A DNA stretch of 64,000 nt from Coprinopsis marcescibilis (Eukaryota; Basidiomycota; Agaricomycetes; Agaricales; Psathyrellaceae): NCBI GenBank assembly GCA_004369085.1, contig ML210196.1:1-64000 (forward strand), read 5' to 3'. The position numbers were made by a program, and so were the translations under genes. Below the pieces are notes generated by a model, which saw only the letters and a list, made by a program, of their open reading frames with translations, was not told the DNA's origin and made no database searches. Positions 60,791-64,000 of this stretch are shown in pieces (position 1 is the stretch's first letter; every line of letters begins with the position of its first letter).

Positions 60791-63700
60791 TTAAAGCAAC
60801 TGAGTAGAGGCAATAGGATCACTGACAGGTTTCGCAGGTGCAGCAGGTGGTGAATCTTCTTCGACCACAGTGGCAGCTGTCTTTGTCGCAACATCGTCAT
60901 CGACCTTTGGAGTATCCTTCTCCGTCGACCCCTCCTTCTCTTCCCCACCATTGACGACAACCTCTGGGGCCTTGGCAGGCTCCTTGACTTCCCCCTTGAC
61001 TTCCGCCGCAATGGCATCAACCGCGGCCGCAACAGCATCCTCCTTCGGTGGAACGTCAGGCGCAGCCTCTTCCTGCTCCGTCTTCTCCTTCCTCTCCTTC
61101 TTCCCCTTCCCAACTTTCCCAAACGCCTCGCTAACTCTCATCGACAGTCTCTTCCCCAGCTGGCTCGCACTGCTCTTCCTCGACCTCGGCTTCTTGGGCG
61201 TACTCGTACCACTAGCTGCAACAGCTGTCGCAGAGACCTCAAGTTCCTTGAGAGCAGTAGCGGACGCAACGGGAGGTGTTGCTAATGCAGCCTGGACCTC
61301 AGCTTCAGGCTCCTTCACAGCGTCAGACGATGGCGCAGCATCTGCACCAGAATCAACAACCGCGGGGTCCTTCGCATCCACAGCACTCTCCTCTTGAACC
61401 TCCTTCTTCTCCTCGTCTTCTTTCGTCTTCTCGGCCTCGACAACTTCCTCCGGCTCCTCTTTCGCCTTCCCTTTGCCCTTCACATCGACCTCCTCGGATG
61501 AATCTTTGGGCGGAACCTCTGGCAAATCGAGGTCCTTCTCCTTGCGCTTAACGGACGCAAAGACCTCGCTCACCCGCGTCGACAGCCTCCTCCCAAGCTG
61601 CGTCGCACTCGTCTTTCTCGTTCGTGCCTTCACCACAGGCGGAGTTGTAGTTCCCGTCTCACTTGCAGCTGCAGGTGCAGCAGCAGACGCGCCATCCCGT
61701 TCCGCCGCAACCACCTGGATCTTATGCCCCAACTCTTTGATCCCGGCAGTCAACTGCCTCCCAGCGTCCAACGCAGCCTCTTTGGCCCTCGCACCCTTGC
61801 TCGGCTTGCTCGGGAGCGGCTTGTCCGCAGTCGGGGGCGTGGTGGGCGCGGAAGTGGCAGCGACGTTCTCAAGCGCTTCTGTTGATTCAGACTGCGCGTT
61901 GGTAGATGGTGATTCTTCGACTGGGTTGAGGACTTTGGGTTCGTCATCCTCTTTGGCGTCGGTGGCAGGCTCATCCTTTGCACCCTCGTCTGCGACGACG
62001 ACAGTCGGTTGGGCCTGTGCCTCCCCTTCGGATGTAGCCACAACAGCAGTTGCAGCGTCCTTCACCTCCTCCTCTTTCTCCTCTGGCTTGGCTGCACCAG
62101 CATCGTCAGCCTCCTTTGAGGCTTCGGCTTCAGCAACCTTCTCCACAGTCACCACTTCCGCTGCGTCCTTCTTCCCGTCCCGATCCTTCTTGAACACGTC
62201 ACCAATCCTCGAGCTCAACCTCCGTCCAAGCTTCTGCACCTTCTCCTTGGGCTTTGCGACGAAGCTCGAAGGAGGGGGTGTAGGGAGAGATTTGTCAACA
62301 TCCGCCGGAGGTGTGGCGGGGCTGGCTTCTGGTACAGCAGCAGCTTCGGCGGCAGCGGTGGTAGCCTCGGGTTGCTCAACGATGGCGGCGGCGATAGCCG
62401 CGTCAACAGGCGCGGTATTGCCCTCTTCAACGGGCGCGGTTTCAACAGCCGCAGTAGGCTTGCCCGAAGCCTCGTCGACCTTCGCAGCCGTATCTGTTTC
62501 GCTCTTCACCTCTTCAGCGACAGCCGCAACACCCGCCGCCTCGACGTCCTTCTTCTCCTCACCACTTGCGTCGGGTGCCACAGCCTCTTTAGCGTCCTCG
62601 CCCGCCACATCCGCCTTCTTCACCTCCCTCTCCTTGTCCTTCTTGAACAGATCTCCGACTCGCGCGCTCAGCCTCCGCCCGAGCTTCTGCACCCTTTCCT
62701 TGGGCTTGGCGAAACTCGAGGGAGGGGGCGAGGGAACAGGCGTGGAGGTCGACGCTGATTTCTCTGCGGTGTCAGCGACAGCTGGGACATCGGTGGTAGG
62801 AGCGGGTGCGGGGACTTCGGCGGGGGTATCCTTTGCCTCATCCGCCTTCGAATCAGAATCAGCTGGTGTGGCTTGAGGTTCGGCGGGAGCAGGCTGCTCG
62901 CTGGTTACTGCCTCTTTAGGCTCCTCGTCTTTCGCCGGTGCAGCAGCAGCAGCAGCAGGGACGGCAGCCTCGCCCTCCTTCACCTCAGCCTCAGCCTCCG
63001 GCTCGTTCTTGGGAGGGACAACAGGGGCCGCTTCGCCCTCTTTCTCTACTTCCACTGCCTTCTCCTTCCCGCGTGCTTTCACCTTGGCCTTGCCAAATAG
63101 ATCGCCCACGCGCGCTGAGAGCCTTCGTCCTAGCTTTTGTGCGCCTTGGGTGCGGGAGTGTGACGATGGTGCGGTGGATTGGACGGGAGCGGGGACGGGG
63201 ACGGCTGCAGCAGCGGGAGCGGGAGCAGAGGGGGCGTCTGGTTCCGTTTCCTCGGTTTTGGGTTTGGTAGCGGCTGCCTCGCCTTCGGGGGATGGTTTGG
63301 CTTCGGATTCGGCATCGACTGGAGGCTTGGTTTCGTCGGCAGGGGTTTCGGTGGCTGCTTCGTCCTTCTTGTCCTCAGCGACGGGCTCGACCTTCGTATC
63401 TGCAACAATCTCGTCCTGCGTATTTGCAACGACCTCGTCCTTCGTATTTGTAACGGCCTCGTCCTTCGTATCTGCAACGACCTCGTCCTTCTTATCTGCA
63501 ACAACGTCATCCTTCTTATCCTCAGCAGCCTCCTTCGCCACTTCACCCTCATCCGCCACAACCTTCTTCCCACCCTCCGCCTCCTCGACCTTATCCGAGT
63601 CCTTGGGCGGGAGAGTAGGGGGCAACGGCTTCTCCCCCTCACTACCACCGCTGGTACTTCCTCGGACGATGGAGCCAAAAGCACCCAGCCTGCGCCCCAG

Positions 63701-64000
63701 GCCAGCCAAACCCCCTCCTACGGCAGCCACCAAGCCAGATGAGGTAGGTTCGGGCTTGATCGTCGTCGTCGGGGCATCCGCGACTTCAGCTTCTGATTTC
63801 TCGGCAACCTTGGCCTCTGCAGACTCGCTGATGGGTTGGGTCACGTCGGCGTTCGTGGGTTCTGCAACGACAGGGGCGGCGGATGCTGCGTCAAGGTCCG
63901 GTTTCACCTCTTCAGCGATGGGTTCGTTGGCCTTGATTTCGGCTTCGGGTACAGCAGCAGGGGGCTGAGGTTCATCGGGTTTGGAATCGGTGGCATCCGT
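60791..64000 (-). CDS. Long acidic disordered protein with repeated LGRRLSxR module (N-terminus beyond window)
   Basis: The frame is open on the minus strand from the window edge to the stop at 60791, over 1060 codons, with no intron and no clear start inside the window. Composition is dominated by Ala, Glu, Lys, Pro and Val. Against this acidic background a basic amphipathic module recurs: LGRRLGAFGSIVRG, QKLGRRLSARVGDLFGKAK, QKLGRRLSARVGDLFKKDK, QKLGRRLSSRIGDVFKKDR, TQLGRRLSTRVSEVFASVK and SQLGKRLSMRVSEAFGKVG. PPPSSFAKPKE or VPPK words stand around several modules. A short KDEVVADT-type repeat lies near the visible N-terminal part. No globular domain or signal is seen. The even spacing of about 100-190 residues suggests internal duplication. 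It could be a scaffold or a membrane- or cell-surface-associated protein; I do not know the family. Confidence 0.75.
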   Translation of the reverse strand, partial: TDATDSKPDEPQPPAAVPEAEIKANEPIAEEVKPDLDAASAAPVVAEPTNADVTQPISESAEAKVAEKSEAEVADAPTTTIKPEPTSSGLVAAVGGGLAGLGRRLGAFGSIVRGSTSGGSEGEKPLPPTLPPKDSDKVEEAEGGKKVVADEGEVAKEAAEDKKDDVVADKKDEVVADTKDEAVTNTKDEVVANTQDEIVADTKVEPVAEDKKDEAATETPADETKPPVDAESEAKPSPEGEAAATKPKTEETEPDAPSAPAPAAAAVPVPAPVQSTAPSSHSRTQGAQKLGRRLSARVGDLFGKAKVKARGKEKAVEVEKEGEAAPVVPPKNEPEAEAEVKEGEAAVPAAAAAAPAKDEEPKEAVTSEQPAPAEPQATPADSDSKADEAKDTPAEVPAPAPTTDVPAVADTAEKSASTSTPVPSPPPSSFAKPKERVQKLGRRLSARVGDLFKKDKEREVKKADVAGEDAKEAVAPDASGEEKKDVEAAGVAAVAEEVKSETDTAAKVDEASGKPTAAVETAPVEEGNTAPVDAAIAAAIVEQPEATTAAAEAAAVPEASPATPPADVDKSLPTPPPSSFVAKPKEKVQKLGRRLSSRIGDVFKKDRDGKKDAAEVVTVEKVAEAEASKEADDAGAAKPEEKEEEVKDAATAVVATSEGEAQAQPTVVVADEGAKDEPATDAKEDDEPKVLNPVEESPSTNAQSESTEALENVAATSAPTTPPTADKPLPSKPSKGARAKEAALDAGRQLTAGIKELGHKIQVVAAERDGASAAAPAAASETGTTTPPVVKARTRKTSATQLGRRLSTRVSEVFASVKRKEKDLDLPEVPPKDSSEEVDVKGKGKAKEEPEEVVEAEKTKEDEEKKEVQEESAVDAKDPAVVDSGADAAPSSDAVKEPEAEVQAALATPPVASATALKELEVSATAVAASGTSTPKKPRSRKSSASQLGKRLSMRVSEAFGKVGKGKKERKEKTEQEEAAPDVPPKEDAVAAAVDAIAAEVKGEVKEPAKAPEVVVNGGEEKEGSTEKDTPKVDDDVATKTAATVVEEDSPPAAPAKPVSDPIASTQLL

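Noticed and set aside
61473..62876. 467-codon open frame on the plus strand opposite the disordered protein
   Set aside because: It is rich in Ser, Ala and Thr exactly where the minus strand is Ala/Glu/Lys-rich; codon bias of the real gene leaves the opposite strand open.

Overview
The window looks like nuclear DNA from a filamentous basidiomycete, most likely an Agaricomycete. Genes are broken by many 45-90 nt GT-AG introns. Its content fits that group: a class V-type chitin synthase with a myosin-like head, an AA9 copper monooxygenase, NACHT-ankyrin NLR-type genes, CHAT-domain remnants, and five copies of the DUF6533 membrane-protein family, which I know from basidiomycetes. I could not name a genus. 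The sequence contains one 10-base assembly gap.

Layout. 1-4.2 kb (minus): an edge-truncated member of an unnamed 'GSTDGYG' protein family, preceded on its strand by a DUF6533 gene. 4.4-9.7 kb: two decayed CHAT-domain fragments beside copies of a TIR-bearing repeat; between them lie an intact AA9 gene (minus), a frameshifted remnant and an intact small secreted-protein gene (plus). 9.7-11.9 kb: no convincing protein gene, with palindromic ACGACGTCGT clusters. 11.9-13.0 kb: second DUF6533 gene. 14.4-21.4 kb: the large chitin synthase (minus). 23.2-28.6 kb (plus): DUF6533, GSTDGYG, DUF6533, rearranged relatives of the left-edge segment in the opposite orientation. 29.1 kb: intron-containing tRNA-Arg(UCG). 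29.8-38.1 kb: three copies of one NACHT-ankyrin gene; the first is interrupted by a 1.15 kb insertion, the second is frameshifted and the third has lost its 5' end. 40-41 kb: a BED-like zinc-finger gene. 41.7 kb: a longer GSTDGYG paralog. 43.8-47.7 kb: a Cdc7-type kinase, convergent with the fifth DUF6533 gene. 51.4 kb: second tRNA-Arg(UCG). 51.9-58.4 kb: a DDX60-like Ski2-type helicase. 59.6 kb: a small KOW-like protein. 60.8-64.0 kb: an edge-truncated acidic disordered protein with a repeated basic helix.

The window alternates two compartments. Single-copy core genes (chitin synthase, Cdc7, DDX60-like, tRNAs) sit among fast-evolving blocks made of paralogs, pseudogenes and mobile repeats. 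The accessory blocks combine possible recognition genes (NLR-like, CHAT) with families of unknown role (DUF6533, GSTDGYG). DUF6533 and GSTDGYG genes occur next to each other twice, in opposite orientations. A functional link is possible but unproven. All exon models were read by eye from splice signals and frame continuity.
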